Assembly (NCBI RefSeq): GCF_013205025.1
Contig: NZ_JABMLE010000004.1
Location: 494,946-558,945 of the forward strand
Reading direction: 5' to 3'
Length of the DNA: 64,000 nucleotides
DNA from: Rathayibacter sp. VKM Ac-2857
GTDB lineage: Bacteria; Actinomycetota; Actinomycetes; Actinomycetales; Microbacteriaceae
The first letter of the stretch is position 1. Every line of letters starts with the position of its first letter. The notes below the pieces were generated by a model. That model was not told the DNA's origin. It did not search any database and was given only the letters and a program-made list of their open reading frames with translations. Of the stretch, positions 24,813 through 33,030 are shown piece by piece. Position numbers and translations under genes: made by a program.

Positions 24813-25951
24813 GCCGGCTGCCCCACGACGGCGGCGACGCGGCGCATCAGCCCGGGGACGTCGGCTCCGCGGTCGTGCGCGAACAGCCAGTCGCAGAGCT
24901 GCACCGAGGCCTCGACGACCTGGCGGGCGCGGTCGAGGCGACGGTCCGTGAACGCGGCGAAGACCGCCTCGTCGATCGTGTCGGCGCCGAGCAGCAGCTC
25001 CGAGAGCACGAGCGCGTCCTCGAGCGCCATCGCGGCGCCCTGGGCGACGGTGGGCGGGCAGCTGTGCGCGGCGTCGCCGATGACGATCACGCGGCCGCGG
25101 TTCCACGGGCCGTCGATCAGGTGGCTGGTGAACCAGGTGTAGTTGACCCGGGAGTCGTCGTCGATGCTGTCCCGCACCTCGTCCCAGGGGCCGTGGTAGG
25201 CCTGCGCGAGCTGCTTCATCGTGACGACCTGCTCCTCGGGCGAGAGCAGCTGCCGCTCCTGCGCGTCCTCGACGAGGTACGCGTACATCCGGTCCTCGCT
25301 GGTCGGGCAGTAGCCGGCGATGTAGCAGGGGCCGCCGTAGACGAGGTCCGTGTGGGTGACCTCGGCGGGGCGCGGCACGAAGGCGCGCCAGATACCCATG
25401 CCGTTGCGCTGCGGTGTGGTCTCGATGCCGATCATCGAGCGGACCGCGGAGTGCAGGCCGTCGGCGCCGATCACGAGGTCGTAGCGGTCGGTGACGCGCT
25501 CGCCCCCGACGGTGGAGTGCAGCGAGACGGCGTCGCCGTGGTCGTCGAGCGCGTCCACCCGGGTCGACCAGCGGACCCGGGCACCGAGCTCCTCCGCACG
25601 GGCGAGCAGGATGCGGGCCAGCTCCGGCCGGTACATGCCGATCGTCGCGGGGAAGTCGGGGCCGCCGGTCTTCGCGTCCGGGATCATCGCGACGACGGTC
25701 GCCTGCGGGTCGGGGGCGCGCAGACCGAGCACGTCGGCGGGGTAGGAGCGCTGGAGCACCTCGTCCCAGACGCCCAGGCGGGCGAGGGTGCGGCAGGCGT
25801 TGCCCTGGATGGTGATGCCCGAGCCGATGTCGGAGAGGCCGTCGCGCGAGTCGAGGAGGTCGACGGCGACCCCTCCCTCGCGCAGGAGGATCGCGGCGGC
25901 GAGACCGGCGAAGCCGGCCCCGACGATGCCGACGGAGGAGAGTGCGGGCAT
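24809..25951 (-). CDS. FAD-dependent aromatic monooxygenase
   Basis: A 380-residue group A flavoprotein hydroxylase. GIVGAGFAGLAAAILLREGG is the N-terminal FAD motif, VIGADGLHSAVRSMIG the DG motif, and IGDAAHSCPPTVAQGAAMALEDA the GD motif. Size and order resemble salicylate, 3-hydroxybenzoate and 6-hydroxynicotinate hydroxylases. It should add a hydroxyl ortho or para to an existing one, producing the diol that the extradiol dioxygenase at 28246 could open. ATG 25951 is chosen because it gives the complete FAD motif at the N-terminus; the open frame further upstream overlaps the cyclase gene. Confidence 0.87.
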   Translation of the reverse strand: MPALSSVGIVGAGFAGLAAAILLREGGVAVDLLDSRDGLSDIGSGITIQGNACRTLARLGVWDEVLQRSYPADVLGLRAPDPQATVVAMIPDAKTGGPDFPATIGMYRPELARILLARAEELGARVRWSTRVDALDDHGDAVSLHSTVGGERVTDRYDLVIGADGLHSAVRSMIGIETTPQRNGMGIWRAFVPRPAEVTHTDLVYGGPCYIAGYCPTSEDRMYAYLVEDAQERQLLSPEEQVVTMKQLAQAYHGPWDEVRDSIDDDSRVNYTWFTSHLIDGPWNRGRVIVIGDAAHSCPPTVAQGAAMALEDALVLSELLLGADTIDEAVFAAFTDRRLDRARQVVEASVQLCDWLFAHDRGADVPGLMRRVAAVVGQPA

Positions 25952-26016
25952 GGCCGGCTCCTTCAGTGAGGGTGATGCGGGGAGGTGGCGGCGACGGGCG
26001 CCGGGAGAAGAGGGGG

Positions 26017-27030
26017 TTACTTCAGGGCGATCGGATTGACCGGTGCCCCGACGGCGCCCGTGAACGGGATGGGGGCGGCGACGAGGAGGAACTCCCAGAC
26101 GCCGTCCGCGCGGCAGTCGGCCGCGAGCGCGTCGAGGTCCCACATCTCGCCGATGGTGAGGCCCATGTTCGGGATGGCGACCTGGTGCAGCGGCTGGAAG
26201 GCCTCGTCGAACTCGTTCGGCCGGACCTCGAAGCCCCAGGTGTCGGTGGCGACCGCGGCGACGTCGCGCTCGCGCAGCCAGCCGGCGGTGGTGAAGGAGA
26301 GGCCGGCGCTCGGGCCGCCCGCGTAGCCGTTCCAGCCCTCGCGCCGGGCGCGGGCCAGGCGGCCGGTGCGGACGAGCAGCAGGTCGCCCTCGCCGACGGC
26401 CGAGCTCGGACCCTGCGCCGCGATGGTGCGCTCGAGGTCCTCGATCGTGATGCCGTAGCCGTCGGGCAGCTCGCCGCCCTCGCCGATAGCGCTGCCGACG
26501 TCGAGCAGCACGCCGCGGCCGTTGAGGAGCGCGCTGACGTGCTCGATCCCGGTCATCCGGTCGCCCTCGCTGGTGACGACCTTCCCGGCCGCGCGGCCGT
26601 TCCAGGCCTTGCCGCGGTCGAAGATGTGGCCGAGGCCGTCCCACTGGGTGGACGCCTGCAGCGGCATGGCGACCACGTCGTCCGCACCGCCGATGCCGTG
26701 CGGGAAGCCCTGGTCGCCGAACTCGGCGTCCAGGCCCGTGTCGAGCATGGTGTGCACCGGGTTGGTGCGCCGGCGCCAGCCGTTCTGCGGGCCCTCGGAG
26801 TCGAAGCGCTGGGCGAGGCTGAACGCGGCGCCGCGGGTGACCAGGCGGGCCGCGGCGAGGCGGCGCTCGTCGGTGATCAGGTTGGCGGTGCCGATCCGGT
26901 CGTCCTCGCCCCAGCGGCCCCAGTTGCGGTGCGCCTCGGCGGAGCGGGCGACCTCGGCGGCGGGGTCGCCGCGGTCGAGGGCGGCGGGGTCGCGGGTGGG
27001 CGGCGTCTGCGCGGTCTGCGGCGCCGTCAT
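26017..27030 (-). CDS. cyclase family protein (kynurenine-formamidase-like fold)
   Basis: A 337-residue member of the cyclase/kynurenine formamidase fold (PF04199 type). The metal site of the large subgroup is seen as ASTQWDGLGHIFDRG in place of the classical HxGTHxDxPxH, and ATDTWGFEVRPNE carries a further conserved part. Such enzymes hydrolyse amides, lactones or ring-cleavage products. The start overlaps the stop of the upstream FAH gene (ATGA); a 65-bp gap separates it from the monooxygenase gene. The precise reaction cannot be read from sequence. Confidence 0.82.
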   Translation of the reverse strand: MTAPQTAQTPPTRDPAALDRGDPAAEVARSAEAHRNWGRWGEDDRIGTANLITDERRLAAARLVTRGAAFSLAQRFDSEGPQNGWRRRTNPVHTMLDTGLDAEFGDQGFPHGIGGADDVVAMPLQASTQWDGLGHIFDRGKAWNGRAAGKVVTSEGDRMTGIEHVSALLNGRGVLLDVGSAIGEGGELPDGYGITIEDLERTIAAQGPSSAVGEGDLLLVRTGRLARARREGWNGYAGGPSAGLSFTTAGWLRERDVAAVATDTWGFEVRPNEFDEAFQPLHQVAIPNMGLTIGEMWDLDALAADCRADGVWEFLLVAAPIPFTGAVGAPVNPIALK

Positions 27031-28010
27031 CGCTGCTCCGCCACGCAGGTGAAGCGCTGGGTGCCGAGGCCCGTGATCGAGCCCTCGAGGCGGTCGCCGG
27101 CCTTCAGGAAGATCCCGCGGGCCTGGCCGTTGCCGGCCGGGCTGCCGGTGAGCAGCAGGTCGCCGGGCAGCAGCGGGATCGTCTGGGAGGCGGCGGAGAT
27201 CAGGCGGGGGATGTCGAAGAGGAGGTCGCCGGTGTCGGCGTCCTGCATCGTCTCGCCGTTGACGTCGAGGCGCAGCTCGAACAGGCCGTCGCCGAACTCC
27301 GACGCGGGCACCGCGAACGGGCCGGTCGGGTTGAAGCCGGGCGAGTTCTTCGCGCGGAACCAGTCGGTGCCGATCTCGGGCATGTCCTTGCGGAAGATCA
27401 GGTCGCGGGTGCTCACGTCGTTGACGATCGTGTAGCCCCAGACGTGGTCGAGCGCGTCCTCGGGGGCGACGTGGAAGGCCGGGGTGCCGATGATCACGGC
27501 CAGCTCGAGCTCCCAGTCGTGGCGCTCGCTCGCGGCGGGCAGCACCAGGTCGGAGTCGGCGGCGACCACGGTCTGCGGCAGGCCGATGAAGAAGTAGGGC
27601 TCGCCGTGCGCGGCGCGGGCGTCCATCATCGCGGCGGCCTCCTCACGGACCTGCTCGACGGGGCGCGGGTCGTCCGGCGAGCGGTGGCCGACGACCAGGC
27701 CGATCACGTGCGTGCGGTAGTTGGCGCCGGTCTGCAGCAGCTGGCGCGGCGCGACCGGGGCGAGCAGCTCGACCTCGTCGAGGGCGAGGCCCTCGGAGTG
27801 GGCGGGGATCGCGCGGACCGCCTGTTCGAGCTCGGCCCAGCGGGCGAAGACGTCGTTGACGTCGGCGGCGCCGAGCTGCGCGAGGTCGACGCGGTGCACG
27901 CGGCCCTCGGACAGGACGCCGAGGTCGGCGGTGGCGGGGGCAGTGCTGTCGGTCGGGCGGTAGCGCACCAGTCCGAATCGGACGAGGGCGTCCTCGGGTC
28001 GCAGCGTCAT
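27027..28010 (-). CDS. FAH family hydrolase/isomerase
   Basis: A 327-residue FAH-superfamily protein, distinct in sequence from the one at 22831. The N-terminal domain (residues 1 to about 85) precedes the catalytic core QTGANYRTHV, the acidic metal ligands in DWELELAVIIG, YTIVNDVSTRDL, RAKNSPGFNPTGPF and LLTGSPAGNG. Fumarylpyruvate hydrolases and homoprotocatechuate-pathway isomerase/decarboxylases have this architecture. It is the first gene of the minus-strand operon; the promoter region shared with the dioxygenase contains an IclR-type box. Confidence 0.86.
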   Translation of the reverse strand: MTLRPEDALVRFGLVRYRPTDSTAPATADLGVLSEGRVHRVDLAQLGAADVNDVFARWAELEQAVRAIPAHSEGLALDEVELLAPVAPRQLLQTGANYRTHVIGLVVGHRSPDDPRPVEQVREEAAAMMDARAAHGEPYFFIGLPQTVVAADSDLVLPAASERHDWELELAVIIGTPAFHVAPEDALDHVWGYTIVNDVSTRDLIFRKDMPEIGTDWFRAKNSPGFNPTGPFAVPASEFGDGLFELRLDVNGETMQDADTGDLLFDIPRLISAASQTIPLLPGDLLLTGSPAGNGQARGIFLKAGDRLEGSITGLGTQRFTCVAEQR

Positions 28011-28103
28011 CGGTGACGGTCCTTCCGGTCCAGCGGCGTCGTCACCGCTCCCTCACTCTGACCTCGGACGGAGGGATCCGCCAGAACGATTCCACGATGC
28101 CGT

Positions 28104-28122
28104 GCATCCATGCGGTGGATGC
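28104..28122. promoter_or_regulatory. IclR-type operator in the divergent meta-cleavage promoter region
   Basis: Perfect seven-base inverted repeat GCATCCA-tgcgg-TGGATGC in the 235-bp gap between the FAH gene (minus, 28010) and the dioxygenase gene (plus, 28246). It matches the sites at 19158-19176 and 17065-17083 and is the most symmetric copy. It is placed to control both operons at once. Confidence 0.65.
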
Positions 28123-28245
28123 CCACGGGCATCACTCGCACTGATGCTGACGATAGGGAAGATCAGGTTCCCGGATGCTGCGGCACTGGCGAGAGTGGGG
28201 AGCGCGGCTCGCTCAGGCCGCCCGAGTCCCCGGAAAGGATCAACG

Positions 28246-29262
28246 ATGATCAAGCTGCTCTCCCACCTCTCGTTCGTGACGATCACCGCCCCCGACGTCG
28301 AGGCCAGCGTGCGCTTCTACGAGGAGCAGGTCGGCCTCACCGTCGTCGACCGCACCGACGACGCCGTCTACCTGCGCTGCTGGGGCGACTACTACCGCTA
28401 CAGCGTGGTGATCGTCGCCGGCGACGAGCCCTCGCTCGAGACCATGGCGTGGCGCACCTCCAGCGCCGAGGCCCTCGAGGAGGCGGCGCGCCGCATCGAG
28501 GAGGCCGGCTCGGCGGGCGAGTGGTTCGAGGGCGCCGGCATCGGCCGCGCCTACCGCTTCGTCGGCCCCTACGGCCACTCGATGACCCTGCACTGGGACG
28601 TCGAGCACTTCCACGCCGAGGGCGACGCCGGCTCGATCTACCCGGACCGCCCGTCGCGCCGCAGCCGGCACCTCGGCGCGCCGCGTCAGCTCGACCACGT
28701 CACCATCGCCGCGCGCGACGTCGACGGCTTCGCGAAGTGGTACAACGACGTGCTCGGCTTCCGGATCATGGCGCGCACCGTGCTCGACGAGGCGCCGATC
28801 TCGGTCTTCTCGGTGCTCACCACCAACGAGAAGTCGCACGACCTCGGCGTCGTCCTCGACGGCTCCTCGCGCCCCGGCCGCGTCAACCACTACGCCTTCT
28901 GGGTCGACCAGCGCGAGGACCTGCTGCAGGCCGCCGACATCCTGATGGAGAACGGCGTGCCGATGGAGTACGGCCCCTCGATCCACGGCATCGGCGAGCA
29001 GAACTTCCTCTACTTCCGCGACCCGTCGACGCTGCGCATCGAGATGAACACCGGCGGCTACCGCAACTACGTGCCGGACTGGACGCCGAACACCTGGAAG
29101 CCCTCGCTCGGCTCGAACAACTTCTACCGCAACAGCGCCATGCCGATGTCGATGACGGAGTCCTTCCCTCCGGCCGACGGCCCGAGCGCCACGGAGGAGG
29201 GCGTCCCCGACGAGATCAAGGACGCGCTGCTCAACCCCTACAAGGTGCAGGGTCGCGGCTGA
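28246..29262 (+). CDS. extradiol ring-cleavage dioxygenase (VOC superfamily)
   Basis: A 338-residue type I extradiol dioxygenase with two vicinal-oxygen-chelate modules. The N-terminal module starts LLSHLSFVTITAPDVEASVRFYEE; the catalytic module starts at about residue 146 with LDHVTIAARDVDGFAKWY. Likely iron ligands are His in LDHVTI, His in VNHYAFWV and Glu in STLRIEMNTGGY, all present. It should open a catechol-type ring next to the diol. The ribosome site AGGA is six bases before ATG 28246. The C-terminal tail of about 60 residues is long for the family. Confidence 0.9.
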   Translation: MIKLLSHLSFVTITAPDVEASVRFYEEQVGLTVVDRTDDAVYLRCWGDYYRYSVVIVAGDEPSLETMAWRTSSAEALEEAARRIEEAGSAGEWFEGAGIGRAYRFVGPYGHSMTLHWDVEHFHAEGDAGSIYPDRPSRRSRHLGAPRQLDHVTIAARDVDGFAKWYNDVLGFRIMARTVLDEAPISVFSVLTTNEKSHDLGVVLDGSSRPGRVNHYAFWVDQREDLLQAADILMENGVPMEYGPSIHGIGEQNFLYFRDPSTLRIEMNTGGYRNYVPDWTPNTWKPSLGSNNFYRNSAMPMSMTESFPPADGPSATEEGVPDEIKDALLNPYKVQGRG

Positions 29263-29282
29263 CGCGCCGCCCCATAGACCGC

Positions 29283-29323
29283 GGGAGCGCCGCACCGGCC
29301 TGGAGGGTGGGTGCGGCGCTCCC
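29283..29323 (+). terminator. strong hairpin after the dioxygenase gene
   Basis: GGGAGCGCCGCACC (29283-29296) pairs perfectly with GGTGCGGCGCTCCC (29310-29323) around a 13-base loop, 20 bases after the stop codon. No T-run follows, as often in high-GC actinobacteria. Confidence 0.75.
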
Positions 29324-29360
29324 GTGCGTCCGGCCCCTGCCGATCGAGGGCGTCCTCCCC

Positions 29361-29580
29361 TTGCTGATCGAGTAGCCCTCGGAGAGGGCGTATCGAGATC
29401 CACCGTCGTCGGTACGTGGGTCTCGATACGCGCTGCGCGCTACTCGACCAGCATGGGGCGCGCTGCGCGCTACTCGACCAGCATGGGGCGCGCTGCGCGC
29501 TACTCGACCAGCATGGGGCGCGTTGCGCTCCTTCCCGTGCCTGGGGCGCGCGCCGCGCTACTCGACCAGCAGGGGGTCGC
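29361..29580. repeat. dispersed repeat family, locus A, with three exact 30-bp tandem copies
   Basis: One element TTGCTGATCGAGTAG...GTATCGAGATC (29361-29400) is followed by inverted copies of the same element. From 29431 to 29520 a 30-bp unit containing CTACTCGACCAGCAT is repeated three times exactly, with a degenerate fourth copy to about 29580. The same element family occurs at 53142-53420 and 60235-60445. The last copy provides the final codons (LLVE) and stop of the MFS gene at 29558. Confidence 0.85.
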
Positions 29581-30979
29581 GGGGGCGCGCCGGCGAGGTG
29601 TCGCCGCGGCGGATGAGGAGCACCCCGATCAGCGCGGCGGCGGCCATGACGCCGGCGCAGGCGACGAAGACGCCGGCGAACCCGCGGACCAGGTCGGGCG
29701 CCGTGCCGGCCGCACCGGAGACGGCGAGGAACAGGTTCGTGATCAGCGCGAGGCCGAGCGCGCCGCCGACCTGGGACGCGGCCTGCGACGCGGCGCTGGC
29801 GGCACCCGCTTCGTCGGGCCGGACGCCGAGCAGGGCGAGGTTCTGCGCGGCGATGAACACGCCCGACATGCCGGCGCCCATCAGCGCGAGGCCGGGGAGC
29901 AGCTGCGTCCAGTAGGAGCCTCCGACGGTGATCGTCGCGAGGAGGAGCACCCCGGGAGCGGCGACCGCCGAGGCGACGACGAGGGTCAGGCGCAGGCCGA
30001 GGCGGGTGCTGGCGCGGACGAAGACCGGGATGCCCGCCGCGATGCCCAGGGCGAGCGGCAGCATCGCCAGTCCGGACAGCAGCGGCCCGACCTCGAGCAC
30101 CTGCTGGAGGTGCAGCGTCGCGTAGAGCGAGACCGCGGCCATGACGGTCCCGGCGCAGATCTGGATGAGCAGCGCGCCGCCGCGGGACCGGTCGAGCAGG
30201 ATGCCGAGGGGCAGGACCGGCGAGTCGACCCGCCTCTCCACGAGCACGAACGCCGCGAGCAGGAGGACGCCGGCGGCGAGGGCGGCGACCGTCAGGGGCT
30301 CCGGTCGCCCTCCCCCGAGTCCGGTCAGCCCGAAGACGGTGAGCGAGAGCCCGGCGGCGATCAGGAGCGCTCCGGCGATGTCGTAGCTGCGGCGTCCGCT
30401 GACGCGGCTCTCCTCGAGAGTGGTGAGCGCGAGCAGGATCGCCAGCACCCCGACCGGCACGTTGATCAGCAGGCACCACCGCCAGCCGACCGTCTCGGTG
30501 AGGAGCCCGCCCAGGATCAGTCCGAGGGCGGCTCCGCTGGAGGCCACTCCCCCGAGGATCCCGAACGCGATCGCGCGGACCCGCCCGGTCGGAAAGGCCA
30601 GCGTGACGATCGAGAGGGCGGCCGGCGCCATCAGGGCCGCCCCCACGCCCTGGGTGGCGCGCGCGAGAACGAACTCGAGTCCGGACTGGGCGGCCCCTCC
30701 CCAGGCGCTGGCGGCGCAGAAGAGGGCGACGCCCGTGACCAGGGTGCGCTTGCGCCCCCAGTAGTCGGCGATCCGCCCGCCGATCAGGAGGGCCGCGCCG
30801 AAGGCGAGCGCGTAGGCGGTGACCACCCACTGCCGCCCGACGTCGTCCAGGCCGAGCTCCCCCGCCGCCGAGGGGATGGCGGCGGTCACGATCGTCGTGT
30901 CGAGGATGCCGAGCAGATTCACGCTCACCACCGAGGTCAGCACCGAGAGCGCGCGGAAGTCGAGTCGTTCGAGGGTCAT
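29558..30979 (-). CDS. DHA2-type (14-helix) MFS drug exporter
   Basis: A 473-residue MFS transporter of the EmrB/QacA (DHA2) family. Helix 1 has the LGILDTTIVTAAIPS motif (motif D1), the loop between helices 2 and 3 has GGRIADYWGRKRT, and helix 5 contains LGLILGGLLTETVGWRW (motif C of antiporters). It should export toxic organic compounds by proton antiport. It is the next gene after the GH3 glucosidase on the same strand but with its own control region of about 100 bp. Its C-terminal four residues and stop codon are encoded by a dispersed repeat, so the end of the protein was probably rewritten by repeat insertion. Confidence 0.9.
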   Translation of the reverse strand: MTLERLDFRALSVLTSVVSVNLLGILDTTIVTAAIPSAAGELGLDDVGRQWVVTAYALAFGAALLIGGRIADYWGRKRTLVTGVALFCAASAWGGAAQSGLEFVLARATQGVGAALMAPAALSIVTLAFPTGRVRAIAFGILGGVASSGAALGLILGGLLTETVGWRWCLLINVPVGVLAILLALTTLEESRVSGRRSYDIAGALLIAAGLSLTVFGLTGLGGGRPEPLTVAALAAGVLLLAAFVLVERRVDSPVLPLGILLDRSRGGALLIQICAGTVMAAVSLYATLHLQQVLEVGPLLSGLAMLPLALGIAAGIPVFVRASTRLGLRLTLVVASAVAAPGVLLLATITVGGSYWTQLLPGLALMGAGMSGVFIAAQNLALLGVRPDEAGAASAASQAASQVGGALGLALITNLFLAVSGAAGTAPDLVRGFAGVFVACAGVMAAAALIGVLLIRRGDTSPARPRDPLLVE

Positions 30980-31036
30980 GGGCTGGTCTCCGGTGTCATC
31001 GACGGAGGTTTCCAGCCTGGATCGCAGTGCGACCGC

Positions 31037-31062
31037 CCGGTGACGTCACCGGTCCACCGGTG
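31037..31062. promoter_or_regulatory. palindromes upstream of the MFS exporter gene
   Basis: A perfect 16-bp palindrome CCGGTGACGTCACCGG (31037-31052) and, three bases further, CACCGGTG (31055-31062) share the CCGGTGA half-site. They lie 58 to 83 bp upstream of the exporter start on the minus strand. A drug-responsive repressor site is plausible, although no regulator gene is adjacent. Confidence 0.4.
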
Positions 31063-31083
31063 AGAATACCAGCCGGATGTCGG

Positions 31084-32925
31084 TCATCGTGCGGTCGAAC
31101 CGCCGACGGTGAGTCCTGCCCCGTGGCGGAACAGAGGGTCGACCGTGTCGGACGGCACGTCCGGCCGGCTCGCCTCGACGGCCGCCATCGACCGCGGCAG
31201 CTCGACCGGGAGCCGGCCCTCCGCCGCGACGTCGCCGACGAGAGCGTCGAGCAGCGCGCGGTCCGAGACCCCGAAGCCCGCGGTGAGGGCGGCGACGGCG
31301 CCGGAGAACGGCGTCAGGATCGCCGCGCGGTCGAGGTGGACGTCGAGGACGACGGGCAGGCGGGCCGCGAGCCCGAGCACCCGGTCGACGACCTCGGCGG
31401 GGAAGTCGAGCGACCCCTGGTGGGTCTGCTCCTCCAGGAAGTACTGCGACCGGGGCTCGAACGGTGCCGCGAGCCGCACGATCGCGAGGTCCGCGTCGGC
31501 GGGGTCGTCGACGACCTCGCCGTACTCGCGGGCGACGGCGGGATCGACGCCGACGAGGTGCAGGCGCCGCCCCCGCGCCAGCGGCAGCACTCCGTCGTTC
31601 TCGAGGACGACGACGGAGCGGGACTGCGCACGACGGCCCGCGGCGACGGCCGCAGGCGCGCCGACGCGGTCGGCGACACGGCTCTCGTCGACGAACGGGT
31701 CGTCGAAGAGGCCGAGCCGGAACTTGACCAGGAGAAGCCGACGGACGGACGCGTCGAGGCGGTCCACGGAGACGCGGCCGCTCTCGACCAGCTCGACGAC
31801 GAGCTCGGGGGACGCCTCGCCGCCGAACTGGTCGGCACCCGCCTCGAGGATCCGGAGCACCCGCTCCATCCGGGAGAGGTGCTCCACGCCCCAGGCCTTC
31901 GCGGGCCAGCCGAGGCCGCCGATCTCGATGTCGGTGACGAGTGCCCAGTCGGTGAGGACCACCCCGTCGTAGCCCAGCTCCTCGCGGAGCAGGCCGGTGA
32001 TGATCCGCCGGTTGTAGGAGAAGCCGACCTCCTCGACCTGCTCGCCCTCGAGGACGAGACTGGAGGGGAGCGCGTAGTACGGCATGATCGCGCTCGTGCC
32101 GGCGGCGATGGCGGCGCGGAACGGCGCGAGGTGCTCCTCGAACCGGCCCCCGGGGTAGACCTGCTCGCGGCCGTAGGGGAAGTGCGGGTCCTCGCCGTCC
32201 TTCTGCGGTCCGCCGCCGGGGAAGTGCTTCGTCGTGCACGCCACGCTGTCCGGGCCGAGGACGTCCCCCTGCAGCCCGGCCAGGTAGGCCGTGACGAGCT
32301 CGGAGGCGAGGCGGGAGTCGGCTCCGAAGGTCTGCAGCTGTCGGGCCCAGCGCGGCTCGGTCGCCAGGTCGACCTGCGGGTGCAGGGCGGCGCGGATGCC
32401 GACGGCGACGTACTCCTCGCGGACCGTCTCAGCGAAGGAGCGGACCAGGTCCGGGTCGCCGAGGGCCGCGAGACCGAGGAACTCGGGCCACTCCGAGAAC
32501 GCGCCCGCGCGAAACGCCATCCCCTCGTTCTCCGCGAAGCCGTGGCGCGGGTCGCTCGAGAAGGTGATCGGGATGCCGTGCGGAGCCTCGGCCGCCAGCT
32601 CCTGCAGCGCGTTCTGCCAGGCGGCCGTCTCCACGGGGTCGTCGATCCGCCCGAGGTTGAAGTGATTGATCATCCGCGAGCCGACGACCTCGCGGTGGGT
32701 GCCGCCGAGGAAGTGGTCCATCGAATCGTGGTCACCGGCCGGGAGCGCCGAGATCACGGTGTGGAAGAGCAGGCCCGCCTTCTCGGCGAGCGACAGCCGG
32801 GGCAGCAGATCGTCGGTGCGCTGCTCGGGAGTGAGGCGCGCGTCCTCGTAGGGGTCCATCACTCCGTTGCCGTTGAGGTCGCGGAAGACCGCGCCGTCCG
32901 GAGCCTTCTGAGAGTCCCTGGCCAT
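31084..32925 (-). CDS. glycoside hydrolase family 3, beta-glucosidase-like
   Basis: A 613-residue GH3 enzyme without a signal peptide, so it hydrolyses imported oligosaccharides or glycosides inside the cell. TKHFPGGGP (residues 232-240) and the nucleophile motif VVLTDWALV (Asp326) mark the catalytic barrel; the C-terminal alpha/beta sandwich is present, while a fibronectin-like domain seems absent. Near the N-terminus, residues 16-27 read DLNGNGVMDPYE, a calcium-loop-like motif. GAGG/AAGGAG precedes ATG 32925. The gene is divergent from a ROK repressor, whose operator probably lies in the 105-bp gap. Confidence 0.9.
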   Translation of the reverse strand: MARDSQKAPDGAVFRDLNGNGVMDPYEDARLTPEQRTDDLLPRLSLAEKAGLLFHTVISALPAGDHDSMDHFLGGTHREVVGSRMINHFNLGRIDDPVETAAWQNALQELAAEAPHGIPITFSSDPRHGFAENEGMAFRAGAFSEWPEFLGLAALGDPDLVRSFAETVREEYVAVGIRAALHPQVDLATEPRWARQLQTFGADSRLASELVTAYLAGLQGDVLGPDSVACTTKHFPGGGPQKDGEDPHFPYGREQVYPGGRFEEHLAPFRAAIAAGTSAIMPYYALPSSLVLEGEQVEEVGFSYNRRIITGLLREELGYDGVVLTDWALVTDIEIGGLGWPAKAWGVEHLSRMERVLRILEAGADQFGGEASPELVVELVESGRVSVDRLDASVRRLLLVKFRLGLFDDPFVDESRVADRVGAPAAVAAGRRAQSRSVVVLENDGVLPLARGRRLHLVGVDPAVAREYGEVVDDPADADLAIVRLAAPFEPRSQYFLEEQTHQGSLDFPAEVVDRVLGLAARLPVVLDVHLDRAAILTPFSGAVAALTAGFGVSDRALLDALVGDVAAEGRLPVELPRSMAAVEASRPDVPSDTVDPLFRHGAGLTVGGSTAR

Positions 32926-32977
32926 CGTGATCTCCTTGTCATCAGCGCTGAGGGGCGACTTCGTCCGGTCACCGCAA

Positions 32978-33003
32978 AAGGACGATAGCCTAAGGATCGT
33001 CTT
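32978..33003. promoter_or_regulatory. inverted repeat between GH3 and ROK genes, probable ROK operator
   Basis: AAGGACGAT (32978-32986) and ATCGTCTT (32996-33003) form an imperfect inverted repeat with 5-bp perfect inner arms (ACGAT/ATCGT) in the divergent gap. It is positioned to control both the glucosidase and the regulator. Confidence 0.4.
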
Positions 33004-33030
33004 CACTGTCGAATCGTCGAAGGGACCCGC

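Noticed and set aside
22831-28010. Kynurenine pathway (cyclase as formamidase, ACMSD, FAD hydroxylase)
   Set aside because: The families superficially fit, but there is no kynureninase, no tryptophan dioxygenase and no cupin-type 3-hydroxyanthranilate dioxygenase; the ring-cleaving enzyme is a VOC extradiol type with catechol-like ligands.
29431-29520. CRISPR-like array of 30-bp units
   Set aside because: The units are directly adjacent with no spacers, and the sequence belongs to a dispersed intergenic repeat family; no cas genes are present.
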